Shown one piece after another: positions 41,922 to 59,067 of a stretch of 64,000 nt of DNA (position 1 is the first letter of the stretch; every line of letters begins with the position of its first letter). Origin of the DNA: Portunus trituberculatus (taxonomy: Eukaryota; Arthropoda; Malacostraca; Decapoda; Portunidae); NCBI RefSeq assembly GCF_017591435.1, contig NC_059272.1, positions 6,924,550-6,988,549 on the forward strand, written 5' to 3'. The notes under the pieces are model-generated. The model was given only the letters and a program-made list of their open reading frames with translations, had not been told where the DNA came from and searched no databases. Position numbers and translations under genes: made by a program.

Positions 41922-42392
41922 TATTGATATTACTCTAATAACAGAAAAATTAGAAGATATGCCTAAAAATACAGACCGAGTGATAGGTACGTGTATGTGT
42001 TACAAAGCTAAGCAGAGAAGTGACGCGCGCAGTGCAGTGACAGTCGCGGGACGCAGGCAAGTTTCACACAGGCTGGGGATGAGAGTAGAAGTAATTGGAG
42101 CACACTCCACACAGACTTAGGACAAGACTATCTATTCTGGTTTGGCACATGGGTACAGTCATGCACGCTGTCCTCTAAGGAACTGGTGGATGGGTATACT
42201 ACTGCACCAATACATAGGCTAAAGCAGCCCTTTGGCTAAAAATCCAAAATCTAAACCATCATTATGGACATTTTAATTTCTGAATGATGTCTCTCAACAA
42301 CCATATAGAACAGACCTTAGGGAATTCTGTGATACCATTATCTCGATTTTCCAAAGGGTGGCACTTGGGTATACTACTGCACGCGATGCTTC

Positions 42393-42501
<109 letters not shown>

Positions 42502-43367
42502 CAGTGGAGACTCAATACTTGAACTTAATTCGTTCCAAATGGCTGTTCAAGTATTAAAAAGTTCGACTGTTGATACCTATAAATCAGATAATTCATTCCA
42601 ACCTTAGCAAAACCTCAAATTTATTAAAATTTCAATGTATTTTGTTTTGTACATACCATTAAGTGAAGGCTGGTGATGGATAACTTAGAAGAGGAGGGGA
42701 GAAGGGTGGGGAGGAGGAGGAGGGAGGTTGCCGGAGGATGAGTCTCCATCCACGAAAACATCTTTTATAACTTTTCTTCTGGTGTGATTCCTGTGAATCC
42801 ACTAATGCACTCTTACTAGGCTCCTTATTTTCATCACTACTAAGCCTCTTTGGTGCCATTGTAAGTTTGTAAATGAAAAGCTACAGACAGAACGCAGAAT
42901 ATTGTTGTTTATCTCAAGACTGTGGTAGGACTAGTGATGCGCACCACCATCCAGTGTACCGGTATTACAGTAATATTATTATTATGGTAATACCGGTATT
43001 ACCAAAAATACGGAATCAAAGCAGTACAGTGGTGAATGCGATAAGGGAGATGACAGAGCTTTGTATACGACCAAATGTGTGGCCCTTTGATTACCAGATA
43101 TTTTCACAACTAATAAGCCTTTGGTGTTAATGTAAGTTTATAAATGAAAAACTACAGATAGAACACAGGAGAATGTTATTCTGATGACTGCAGCATCACA
43201 AATAACAACTGGCGGAAAGGGAAGGGGGGGACGCCATGGAGCCTTTTGTTTACAACCACGGGTGTGGACGTTCAACTATCAGGTATTTTTCAAGTATTAA
43301 ATCAAACTTTTGCGTTCAAGTATTGAAAAGTTTGAGTATTCAAACGTTGAGTATTGAGTCTCCACTG
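42502..43367 (-). mobile_element. Family H non-autonomous element
   Basis: Left end CAGTGGAGACTCAATACTTG, right end reverse complement CAGTGGAGACTCAATACTCA. A minus-strand transposase start is retained at 42659-42859 (MAPKRLSSDENKEPSKSALV), then lost. 866 bp. Confidence 0.88.
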
Positions 43368-43377
43368 AACATATACA

Positions 43378-43917
43378 CAGGCAACCTCCGTTTAATGAAG
43401 GTTCACACAACGTAAATTTCGCTACAACGAAGGTTTCATTTTACTACCATCTGTTCGTTTATCGAACACCCGACTCGCTTTAACGAAGTTTTATCCAGGT
43501 AATTTTTTCCAAGTTTGAAAGCCCCGCCATATCACACAAGCCGACAGGCTTTTGAATACACCAGGAGCTGCCAATACTAAGGCCTGCCTCAGGAGAAATC
43601 CTGGAACACCTGTGTAATCAAGATCAAGATCAAGATCAAGCCTCTCGTGGACAACACGCACACCACTCACTCCCCTGTTCAAAACATTAACAGCATCAGC
43701 AATAGCTCGTCTTCCCTCGCTCAACTTACCCCCAAAATGCCCTGGAATGTGGCCTAGCGCTCCTAAGAAGACCAGGAAGTCTCTTACTCTCGAAGTGAAG
43801 CTGGATATTATTCACAGACACAAAAGAGGCGAGAAAACTATAGCAATGCTTGCCACCATCTTGCCTCCATTTACTGTCTCAACTATTTTCAAGTCAGCAG
43901 ACTCTATTAAGAAGGCT
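43378..43917 (+). mobile_element. Family C element, truncated at the right
   Basis: Left end CAGGCAACCTCCGTTTAATG. It carries the C-type transposase start at about 43740-43910 on the plus strand (PKKTRKSLTLEVKLDIIHRH). The match to the C family stops at 43917 and passes directly into family I sequence. Confidence 0.82.
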
Positions 43918-44183
43918 GCAGGAAGGATTATGGTATTGTAAATACTTGTAACACCTAAGTACTGAGTTTACATAATATAAAAGGCTAGATTAAATGGTAC
44001 TTAAGATAACATGATAATGTAATGACTCAACATACAAATCCAGGTCGCTATCTGTCAAGTGTCCAAGCTCACTTGAGGTTGGATGCTGCCTTACAATACA
44101 ACATTCATCTTGGAAGACGCACTAGTATTTTTCAGGGTATTTTTTAGGAAAAAAAAAGTGCGTCTTGTAAGCCGTAAAATATG
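43918..44183. mobile_element. Family I element, right part only
   Basis: From CAGGAAGGATTATGG to GCCGTAAAATATGGTA this matches 34413-34679 with scattered differences. Both borders are fusions to unrelated families. Confidence 0.85.
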
Positions 44184-44513
44184 GTAAGTTCAAGAGGGGT
44201 GTTGAGTAGCTTCTTTTGCCCTACAAGGAGACTTTACACCATATGGAAGCATCTGCCAGTCAGAGGCCCATCACTTCATATTTCAAGCTCTCTCCTACCA
44301 GCAAATAAACTAAAGGTACTAGTACTATAATTAAATAAAATGTGTGCTTGGTACTTCATTTAGTTTTTTTTTTCAGCCTTTTTGGTAATTTTTTTTTCAG
44401 AGGATCTGGGAACGTAACCCTTATTTTCCCATAGGGCCTATTATTCGCCGAACACGAATCTTGCCGTACACGACGAGCTCAGGAACGTAACTGTCATGTT
44501 GGGCGAGGTTTGA

Positions 44514-44515
<2 letters not shown>
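44184..44515 (+). mobile_element. Family J element, right part only
   Basis: From TAAGTTCAAGAGGGGTGTTG it matches 45065-45400, including the transposase C-terminal codons (ASASQRPITSYFKLSPTSK) and the right end GGCGAGGTTTGAC. It joins a TA array. Confidence 0.85.

Positions 44516-44578
<63 letters not shown>
44516..44578. repeat. (TA)n microsatellite between two J copies
   Basis: Pure TA array. Confidence 0.96.
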
Positions 44579-45575
<997 letters not shown>

Positions 45576-45901
45576 TAATACCGCTTAACGAACGTTCGTT
45601 TAACGTACTATATAAAGTTTGTCCAAAAAGTCTGCATAACGTACAACCATATCTGTTTTAGCGAATTTTATGGGTTTGAATTTGCTGGGTGAGGGACCGA
45701 ATGCGGTAGCTTCGCTGTGATTGGCTGGCTCCCTGCCTCTGTCTCTAGTGCTCCTGGAGCTGGATCCAATATTCTTTAACAACATCAGAGCAGCCTCTTG
45801 CAGTGAAATGGCATCCATGAACGCTTGGAGGAACGGTGACAAGGTTGCTCTGAGGTTGCTGGGAACACCACCTCTCCAGGGGGTGTTACTGTCTTATATA
45901 T

Positions 45902-46594
45902 GCATTTATGTTCACAAAACAACATTTCTATTAGCTTTTTACAAACATTGCCCCCAAGAAAGGATTGTTTTGTAATGCATAAAGTGAAATCTTACAAGGA
46001 ATACCAAAAAATAAAGCAGAGATGAGATGAGCCACAGACAAAGCGGGGAGACTCGTGGCCACTCAGCTGCTTCTTCAGTTCTTCTTGTGACCCTTTTGCT
46101 TGCGTGTTACTTTCATCATGATGTTTATGTTTTCACTCCTCTATTGCCTGCTATAATAGGTATCATATCTTAGTATTCATATACACTCATGCCACGAGGA
46201 TAACCTTAACTCTGTGGCACTGAATGAGAGTGAATTACTAATGAAATACCGCGGTATTTCATTAGTAATTCACTATCACTCACTGCCACAGAGTTGAGGT
46301 TATCCTCATGGCATGAGCGTATATGAATACTAAGATATGATATCCATTATAGCAGGCAATAGAGGAGTGGAAACAAATATCATGGGGAAAGACAACACGC
46401 AGGCTAAAAGGGTCACAAGAAGAAGAAGGAGCGGCCAAGTCGCCGCGAGTCTCCAGCTTCGTCTGTGGCTCATCTCATCTCTGCTTTACTTTTTGGTGTT
46501 CCATTAAGATTTCACTTTATGCATTACAAAACAATCCTTTCTTGGGGGCAAGGTTTGTAAAAAGCTAATAGAAATGTTTTGTGAACATAAATGC
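45902..46594. repeat. Long foldback palindrome, arms about 347 bp
   Basis: The left arm from GCATTTATGTTCACAAAAC is repeated in reverse complement up to 46594. The centre is TACCGCGGTA at 46251/46252, leaving no loop. Arms differ by small substitutions and indels, for instance in the stretch around 46080 versus 46410. The ORFs inside give no family match. It may be a foldback transposon or a rearrangement product. Confidence 0.85.
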
Positions 46595-46860
46595 GAGAGA
46601 ATTTGTACATAGCTTTTACTCATAATGTAGTCAGTATAAACAAATTTCATAAGGTAATAAACTTGTATCTTTGTTTTTAATTTTTAAAGAGTATCCAGGA
46701 CACATATACCTGAAGGTATCTCGTCCCCTTTGTCATTCTGTCTACTTTCACTGTACAAATCATTATCTAGCAAAAAAAAAAAAAAAAAAAAACTAACTTC
46801 CAATGACTCATATGACATTATAAAAGTAGTGGTACACAAGTGTCCCAATATGCCGCCAAA

Positions 46861-46865
<5 letters not shown>

Positions 46866-46938
<73 letters not shown>
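46866..46938. repeat. (TA)n microsatellite inside K
   Basis: TG start followed by about 70 bp of TA. An A tract lies at about 46772-46791. Confidence 0.95.
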
Positions 46939-46941
<3 letters not shown>

Positions 46942-47034
46942 CTTTTTTTAACTCATATGGTATGTTGGGGACCAGCCCAGAACGCATCCCCCCCTATTTC
47001 CATTATTTCCTATGGGAAAATTACGTCCGCTTAA

Positions 47035-47909
47035 GGGGAGAGTCCGGTTTAGATCGGGGGTGCCATATCTCCGGTAAATATGCATGAATCGCTCTGATTT
47101 TTATGTTGTGAAGTATTGGCATCATTTACATCAACATTAGACATTGACCCCCATTCTTGTCCCCCCCCCCTCCAACTACAACTACAACGAAAATTTAAAA
47201 GCGAATCTCCGTCGTTATTATTGGCCCCACAACTTTCATTTTTCTGTGACTTAGAGACGTTATAATATGAAATGTTTCTTCGTCGTTAGATTTTTCATTT
47301 CAGCTTTTAAATTTGTTTTATGATTTTTTTTTTAGATGTGTTTTTTTTTGCCTTTTTTTGACCAAAAAAATATTAATATAAAATTAAACCAGACATATAT
47401 AAAAAAAACAGCGACGATGATTTGAAGAGAAAGTATTCCTCTGCCTCTGTCTTTGTTTCATTGAAATCAAGCTAAAACTGGCTCCAAGGTTAACGTTAGA
47501 AGGGGAATAACTTATGTTTTGAGATATGGGCTGAGAGAGGTCGCGAGAAACAGCGCAGCATCCTGGCGTGACTGTAGCTACGAGAGCACTGAGCCCTGTG
47601 ACCGACCCACCGAACACTGATACCACACAGACTCGTCGTCAGTCTTGCCATATCATATCCACACACAAAAAAAGTTCAGATTTTAGCATTTTTTCGTAGA
47701 ATTGGGTGGAAAAAAACTTACTCTGCTGATGTAAACAAACGCACAGCTGCTGCACGTGGTTGAGCGGGACCTTTAAACGGATTTAAAGGAAACTATCGCA
47801 AGTTTCCTTTTAAATCTTTTAGATAGTTGCCAAAATGTATACCTACCAAATATATTTTTTCACAAAAGTCATTTTTTATATTTTTGGGGTCTCCAAACCG
47901 GACTCTCCC
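47035..47909. mobile_element. TTAA-flanked MITE (piggyBac or Kolobok type)
   Basis: Ends GGGGAGAGTCCGGTTT and, reversed, GGGAGAGTCCGGTTT, each outside bounded by TTAA (47031-47034 and 47910-47913). Removing the insert plus one TTAA restores GTCCGCTTAACGAATTTTCG, which fits the K family motif. 875 bp; no transposase recognised. Confidence 0.88.
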
Positions 47910-47976
47910 TTAACGAATTTTCGTTCTATGAACAGCTTTGACACCCCTATCCTGTTCGTTAAGCAGAGTATTACTG

Positions 47977-48877
<901 letters not shown>

Positions 48878-48897
48878 TATATACATACATACATACA

Positions 48898-48981
<84 letters not shown>
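48878..48981. repeat. (ACAT)n followed by (TA)n
   Basis: ACAT units to about 48925, then TA to the C element. Confidence 0.97.
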
Positions 48982-48984
<3 letters not shown>

Positions 48985-49948
48985 GCAACCCCCGCTTAAC
49001 GAAGGGGTTACGTTCCTAAAAAAACACTTCTTTAAGTGAAACTTCGTTAAGCGAACCGATTATAACAAGTTTAACCCCTGACTTGAACTTCCATTGAGAG
49101 TAAGCAAAGCAAAAGTGCATCATAGTACAGTGAAAGGTTTAATGAAAGTAAAAATTATGAAGTTAAACATTTAGGCAGTTTAATTTAAGTCATTATAATG
49201 TTCACTAATGTATGTATGTATATAACTTTATAATGTTGATGATCTTAAATTTATGAAGGGAGAGTGAAACGGGAAAGACACTAACCGGCAACCTGTGGAA
49301 TGTAAACAAAGGGCGCATCATGGCACTGATACAAAACTTATGTACCACATTTCCACAAGGCTTTCCATTTTATCCATTGTAAAATCACGAGTTCAGGTGA
49401 TTCTTTTAGCTTGCAAGGAAGATACAATCTCACCAGCCTTCTTAATAGAGTCTGCTGACTTGAAAGTAGTAGAGACAGTAGATGGAGTCAAGATGGTGGC
49501 GAGCAATGCTATAGTTTTCTCACCTCTCTCATGTCTGTGAATAATATCCAGCTTCACTTCGAGAGTAAGAGACTTACTGGTCTTCTTAGGAACACTAGGC
49601 CACATTGCAGGACGTTTTGGTGGTAAGTTGAGCAAGGGAAGACGACGCTGTTATGTTTTGAACAGGGAAGTGAGTGGTGCGCATGTTGTCCACGAGAGGC
49701 TTAATCTTGATTCTACAGGTGTCCCAGGATTTCTCCTGAGGCAGGCCTTAGTATCGGCAGCTCCTGGCGTATTCAAAAGCCTGTCGGCTTGCGTGATACG
49801 GCGGGGCTTTCAAACTTGGAAAAAGTTATCGGGATAAAACTTCGTTAAAGCGAGTTTGGGTTCGTTAAACGAGCAAATGGTAGTAAAATGAAACTTTCGT
49901 TGTAGCGAAATTTAGTTGTGTTAACTTTCGTTAAATGGGGGTTGCCTG
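48982..49948 (-). mobile_element. Family C non-autonomous element
   Basis: Left end CAGGCAACCCCCGCTTAACG, right end reverse complement CAGGCAACCCCCATTTAACG. Minus-strand transposase start at 49393-49604 (MWPSVPKKTSKSLTLEVKLD, IIHRHERGEKTIALLATILT). 967 bp. Confidence 0.9.

Positions 49949-50016
<68 letters not shown>
49949..50016. repeat. (TA)n microsatellite between inverted C copies
   Basis: TA array at the axis of two inverted C elements. Confidence 0.97.
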
Positions 50017-50019
<3 letters not shown>

Positions 50020-50991
50020 GCAACCCCGCTTAACGAAGGTTCACACAACGAAATTTCGCTACAACGAAGGTTTCATTTTACTACCATTTGCTCGTTTAAT
50101 GAACACCAAACTAGCTTTAATGAAGTTTTATCCAGGTAATTTTTTTCCAAATTTGAAAGCCCCACCATATCATGCAAGCTGACAGGCTTTTGAATACACC
50201 AGGAGCTGCTGGTACTAAGGCCTGCCTCAGGAAAAATCCTGGGACACATATAAAATAAAGATCAAGATCAAGATCAAGCCTCTCATGGACAACACGCGCA
50301 ACACTCACTCCCCAGTCAAAACATAACAGCCTCAGCAGCAGCTTGTCTTCCCTAGCTCAACTTACCACCAAAACGCCCTGCAATTGGCCTAGTGTTCGTA
50401 AGAAGACCAGGAAGTCTCTTACTCTCCAAATGAAGCTAGATATTATTCATAGACATGAGAGAGGCCAGAAAACTATAGCAGTGCTGGCCACTATCTTGAC
50501 TCCATATTATACTGTCTCTATTTTCAAGTCAGCAGACTCTATTAAGGAGGCTGGTGAGACCGTATCTTCCTTGCAAGCTAAAAGAACCACCTGAACTCTT
50601 GACTCTACAATGGATAAAATGGAAAGACTTGTGGAAATGTGGTACATAAGTTTTGTATGCAGTACAATGATGCGCGCTTTGTTTACATTCCACAGGTTGC
50701 CGGTTAGTGTCTTTCCCGTTTCACTCTTCCTCCCTTCATAAAGTTAAGATCATCAACATTATAAAGTTACATACATACATACATTAGTGTACATTATAAT
50801 GACTTAAATTAAACTACCTAAATGTTTAACTTCATAATTCTTACTTTCATTAAACCTTTTACTGTATTATGATGCACTCTCGCTTTGCTTACTCTCAATG
50901 GAAGTTCTAATCATGAGTTAAACTTGTTATAATCGGTTCGCTTAACGAAGTGTTTTTTAGGAACATAACCCCTTCGTTAAACGGGGGTTGC

Positions 50992-50994
<3 letters not shown>
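50017..50994 (+). mobile_element. Family C non-autonomous element, opposite orientation
   Basis: Left end CAGGCAACCCCGCTTAACGA, right end reverse complement CAGGCAACCCCCGTTTAACG. Transposase start on the plus strand at 50343-50594 (RKKTRKSLTLQMKLDIIHRH, ERGQKTIAVLATILT). 978 bp. Confidence 0.9.
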
Positions 50995-51061
<67 letters not shown>

Positions 51062-51064
51062 TAC
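50995..51064. repeat. (TA)n microsatellite
   Basis: TA array after the right end of the C copy, degrading into ACACAC. Confidence 0.95.
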
Positions 51065-51199
51065 ACACAAACATACACACACAAATATATTTACATCTAC
51101 TTATGAAGATGCTATTAAGTTGAAATTATAGCATCATTCCAATTCGCAAGAAAATAAATTTTATTATAAAAGTTTTGTTTAGAAACCATAGATCTTAAT

Positions 51200-51345
51200 T
51201 TGGCTAAAAATTTACGCTAGAGGAAAACGGTGTGTTCCGTCTGGCTCAAGACGACGGAAAGAATTGACAGAACAGTAAAAAAACTATGGAAATCGTTGAA
51301 GACGACGGAAAAAGTTTTATTGTGATGCCGCCTAAGTGCTGTGCT
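51200..51345. mobile_element. Fragment related to the Harbinger-like MITE
   Basis: Contains TGTTCCGTCTGGCTCAAGAC, GACGGAAAGAATTGACAG and TTTTATTGTGATGCCGCCT, matching the left end of the 5932-6556 MITE in reverse complement. The other end is missing. Confidence 0.6.
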
Positions 51346-51377
51346 GCCTAGCGGGAGCGAGGGATCGCTCACGCAGT

Positions 51378-54646
<3,269 letters not shown>

Positions 54647-54650
54647 TATA

Positions 54651-55585
54651 CAGTAAAGTCCCGGGTTACGTCGTTCTCGAGTTACGTCAAACTCGTAGTT
54701 ACGTCAGTCCACTGTAAGGCACTTTAAGATTTAAAAAATTGAAAATTTATAAATCGAAAAGTGCAGGATTTATTGTTATTGTTGGTGGTTGCCCGCCACA
54801 CCGCCCGCCTCACGCTTGAATACAATAACACCCTGCCTCAGTTCCACCACACCATCGCCCCTGGCAAGAGTGTTATCCTACTTCTGCGTTTACTGACTCA
54901 AGTTCTTAGTATCTTGCTCAATGGCACCAAAGAGAAAACTTCTTAGTGACAGCAGTGATGCTAAGAAAAGGAAAACCATTATGCTACAAGAAAAAAGAGG
55001 ACATAATTAAAAGACATGAGAAGGGAGGCAGTAGCTGTGTGTGAGGGAGGGAAGAAGAAAATGGGAAGCCCGTTACCATGACAACGGGGAGGTTGACGAC
55101 CTTGAGGGCTCGCACACCCATCACAACAATAACAACTCCGGAGCCTTCGCCTGGGCCACACAATACTCGCAGCTGACTTGCACCGTCTGTGCCTGTCTGC
55201 TGATCCCTATTGCTCTTTCCTATTGCATTTCCTGCCCCACTGCCCACGCTTCTACTCCCACCGCACTGTACTACGCTCCCAGCTGTCCGCCCTGGGCGTC
55301 ACAACATTCGACCTGCCCACCCTCCTGGCGGCCTCAGGCGTCCACCCCTCTCGGCAACTTGCAGTCCTTCGCATCCGTGGCCCTAATCAACAACAAAAAC
55401 AAGCTGTGTTTCATATTCCTACATAGTTGTAAATAACATAACAATATAACCTTTAACTTACCTGAATGACCATAAACAATGATTGGTCGATAATATGCTT
55501 TGAAATGTACGGAAACTCGAGTTACGTACAAAATCGACTTACGTCATGTTCCAGGAACGTAACTCTGACGTAAACCGAGACCTTA

Positions 55586-55588
<3 letters not shown>
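54651..55588 (+). mobile_element. Family A deletion derivative, adjacent head to tail
   Basis: Left end CAGTAAAGTCCCGGGTTACG, right end reverse complement CAGTAAGGTCTCGGTTTACG. It retains the transposase start at 54921 (MAPKRKLLSDSSDAKKRKTI), then jumps into the LINE-derived 3' region (ORF 55041-55436). Only TATA (54647-54650) separates it from the full-length copy. Confidence 0.92.

Positions 55589-55663
<75 letters not shown>
55589..55663. repeat. (TA)n microsatellite
   Basis: TA array after the A element. Confidence 0.97.
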
Positions 55664-55667
<4 letters not shown>

Positions 55668-56372
55668 GCTAGGGATATCAGATAAAAAAAATATTCCTCT
55701 ACCTTGTACTGTGTATTTTTCTATGATTATCTCTAATCTGATAAAACAATCAGATGTATTTCTCAGCATATCAGGATCCTAGTCTCACCTGTCCTCTCCC
55801 TATAGGAAAAGAATTATCTTGTCAAGTTAGGAGTATCAAAGTTGCTCACACTTCTTATTGTTGCCAGGTTTGATGCTTAGAATTAGAAGTGACCACAGGA
55901 TGTGCCCACATCTTGCTATAAAAGCCATGGCTGAGAGCAGACAAAAAGCAGAATACAGTAGGTAAATAATGTACTGTATAGTGATCAGTGAGTGAAAGGT
56001 GGGTTGTGAGAGAAGCAGCATCCATCTCCTCTTAAGAGTTACATAGGCATTGATTGTGTCCTGAGCAAAGCTGAGAGACTGGCAGCACCACACACACACT
56101 TGCTTTCAGTGTTACCATAAAGTGTTTACCATAATATATAAAGATTTACCTTTTTCTTCATAGATTTTTTGGGGAGAAATCAAACAATTCTACAGATGTA
56201 AACAAATATTAGTGATTGAGTAAAGAACCTTTAACCCCTTCAATACGGTGATGCCTATGTGGGCGTCATGAAGCCCCAGTAGCAAATACAGTGATGCCTA
56301 CGTAGACGTCATATTTCTTTTCTGAGCTTTCTTCAGTTCAGTTGTCCCGTATAGCGTGTTGGATACCAACCA
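55664..56372. other. Apparently unique, intron-like DNA
   Basis: No element ends or coding signal recognised. It may belong to an intron or the 3' flank of the TFIIS gene. Confidence 0.4.
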
Positions 56373-56567
56373 AATTGTATTCAAGCGTGAGGCGGGCGGT
56401 GTGATGGGTAACCACTAGTGACGCCTGGCGGCCAACAATAACAATAAATCCTGCGCTGTACGATTTATAAATTTTCAATTATTTTTTATCTTAAATTGCC
56501 TTATAGTGGACTGACGTAACTACGAGTTTGACATAACTCGAGACTGACGTAACTCGGGACTTTACTG
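56373..56567 (-). mobile_element. Family A 5' end fragment, reverse orientation
   Basis: Reverse complement starts CAGTAAAGTCCCGAGTTACG, continues with TTACGTC units, and breaks off at GCTTGAATACAAT in the transposase 5' leader. Confidence 0.85.
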
Positions 56568-56730
56568 TATTATATTTTTTTATGAAAAATATTTTTTTCT
56601 AATATATTTTTCAATCTCCCAAACAGGAGTCCCTGTTAACTCTTAGTGCATCTATATTCAAAAGTTCAACTTTTAAACCATTTGACAATAGAACACAACT
56701 AAATTAGATTTGCTTAGTCTTTAATTTCTA

Positions 56731-58557
56731 CAGGTTGAGAATCTCTGGTCTGAAATTCTAAAATCTGGCAGTCTCCAACAACCATTTTTTTTTTTTTTTT
56801 TTGAGTGCTGGTAGTGAATATATTTAACTTCTCATACCTATTAAACATATGAATATTTCAGCAATATCAAAAGTAATATTACTATATCTTACAATATCAT
56901 CAGAAGTATTATATCGGATATAGAATGTATATTCACTTCATCCAGCAGTAGCTACGTATAGTACATACTACAGTAAACCCCCGATTATCCAAAAGCGGAT
57001 TATCTGAAAAACGGGATTATCTGAAATCAATTTGGATAATGCAATTAAAATTCATATTTTTTTCTATACTAAAACGTTCTACAACATTAAAAACATGAAA
57101 ATAAATAAAAATAACTAGATATGTACAATTAACACATTATTAAAACTATCCTATGAACTTTTTTTCTCCATATTTGGTGTTTGTAATTTGACGAATTTGC
57201 ATTATGACTGATTGGCATCCCTAGTTAACTTTTTTTTGCCTACTCATGGTGAAAGGATTCATTCAGTTCGTGTAATTCTGTTGCTTCGGTTTGGCTTCTG
57301 TAATTCGGTTTTGCATATTCGGGTGTGGTCGGTAATTTGTCTTCGGTTCTTCATTTAATTTAAGGTATATCAGTACTTGGCACCCTTTTTTGTTTTCCTT
57401 CTGTCCTTTCATTTGTTAGCCTAATTTGTTTCATTATAGCTTGCCAAGGGGAACACTCTGAAGCTAAAGATTGTTTTCATTACTGGGAAAATGAGCTATA
57501 TTCTGATCTGATTTTCTTTTCTTTTAATTTTCAACTTACTCTTCAACTACTCTAGCTAATTCTAATAACACTTAAAATAACATTTAAATTTAATAAGAAC
57601 AGTTAAAATAAATAAGTTTTAATCGTGCTTTGTTTAGCGTATCGTGCGTTTGCTTTCTTTCATTGTCTAGAATCGGCAGTTGGCAGTCGTGCCACTGTGT
57701 TTACACTCGCCAGCCGCATTCTACAACCTGTGTTTCCACCTCACTTCTTTCATCATCACCATGCCTAAGGTGCCCAAAGAAACCGGAAAAAAGGAAGAAA
57801 GACTGGTGTCGGGAGATAACTGCGTGTGCCACAAGGAGGCGTTTCATAACAGTACTTTTTATGATTTTTTTTTTACCTTAAAAGATTAGTTTTTTAGGTA
57901 AAAATCATAAATCTGGATTATTCGAAATATCAGCTTATCCGAAAGAGGCTTCCCCCTTTTCATTTTGGATAATCGGGGGTTTACTGTATACTGAAAATAT
58001 GTAAAATCCCAAGCAACTGCATCTGAGTGTGTGCTTGGTCTCCCCTACCATGGGGTCCCAGTAAGTGTTCAGATGATTCTTTTTTTTGTCTTCCTCTCTT
58101 TAACCAAATATTAATATGGAGCATATTTACAACAAATACTGAAAGAGCTTACACACATACTAGAATCAGGATATTACTTAGCCTATTGTTGATCCAGGCT
58201 ATGGCAAACTGTTTTTTTAATGCCTAAAATTTGTTGTTATATCAAGTTCTGTTTTATCCTTTAATGAGTTATACAGAATAATCGACAATTCACTGCAAAG
58301 TAAAGTGAGCTTTGTGTTACATTCAATTGTAGGCTAATGTAACAAGATTTATGTGCACTTATGGGAGGACAATTTAAGTTACGATATTTAGTGATGTATT
58401 TTTTCAAATTATGATACTTACAATATTTTCAGTTTACAATGAGTTTTCAGAACACTATCCCCATTGTCAGTGAAGATGAGTCAATTCCAAAAGTCTGAAA
58501 AATCCAAAATCTGGAATACTCCTGGTCCAAAGCATTCCAAATAAGATTCTCAACCTG
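56731..58557. mobile_element. Family N Tigger-like element interrupted by M
   Basis: Left end CAGGTTGAGAATCTCTGGTC, right end reverse complement CAGGTTGAGAATCTTATTTG, with TA on both sides (56729-56730 and 58558-58559). The CAGGTTGAG...C start strongly resembles the ends of a Tigger family known from vertebrates. Without M it is about 810 bp. No coding sequence. Confidence 0.85.
56971..57986 (+). mobile_element. Family M Tigger-like element nested in N
   Basis: Left end CAGTAAACCCCCGATTATCC, right end identical in reverse complement over 20 bp, TA at 56969-56970 and 57987-57988. GATTATCC / GATTATCT units repeat at 15-17 bp. A short remnant of a protein start lies at 57762 (MPKVPKETGKKEERLVSGDN). 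Confidence 0.9.
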
Positions 58558-59067
58558 TATAGGAAAGTGCACTATTAAGCATATATTGATCAAGTCACTG
58601 AACTATTTAAAAATATGGCATCAGGTTTTTTCCTATGATTTTGATTTTTTTTAATAAGTTGTGTTCACAAAGTGATATAAACCTTTTCTGGCTTCTTGCT
58701 TCATGTGCACTAATGGGAGGGCAGCAATATTGTTTTATTCACTCCTGCAGGAACACAAACACAAGGGGGAGGAGAGAAGGATTGTATGCTTTCCTCTACA
58801 AAAGGTCATGTGATTACAACTAATTTTCAAAATAAATATAATTTATAATCTCTTATTTGTAAAATGAAATAAAATGTGAAAGAAGTTGTGTTAAAGATAT
58901 ATGCAACTATTCAAGGACATGAAGAAAACTCCTTAGCTTAAGATTCAATAGCACTGATCACTGCAAAAATTACTACCAAGCACACAAAATGCAGCACAAC
59001 TGGTGGAAATGAGATGCTTCATTTTATCACCAACTAGCCACCAAAGCAAATCTCACTTGCAACTTAC
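58558..59067. other. Intron-like DNA
   Basis: No coding signal recognised downstream of the TFIIS exon; the next exon (acidic hinge and zinc ribbon) was not found in this window. Confidence 0.5.

Noticed and set aside
42190..42215. Internal GGGTATACTACTGCA as an alternative right end of the 3.6-kb element
   Set aside because: The outer copy at 42360-42392 matches the left end over 33 bp and abuts the TA array; the inner one matches only the core.
45600..45842. 80-codon minus ORF at the left of element K (SLQEAALMLLKNIGSSS)
   Set aside because: Could be a transposase C-terminal remnant, but I see no diagnostic motif, so it is not listed as a gene.
47384..47626. Minus ORF inside the TTAA MITE
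   Set aside because: No domain, and the element looks non-coding.
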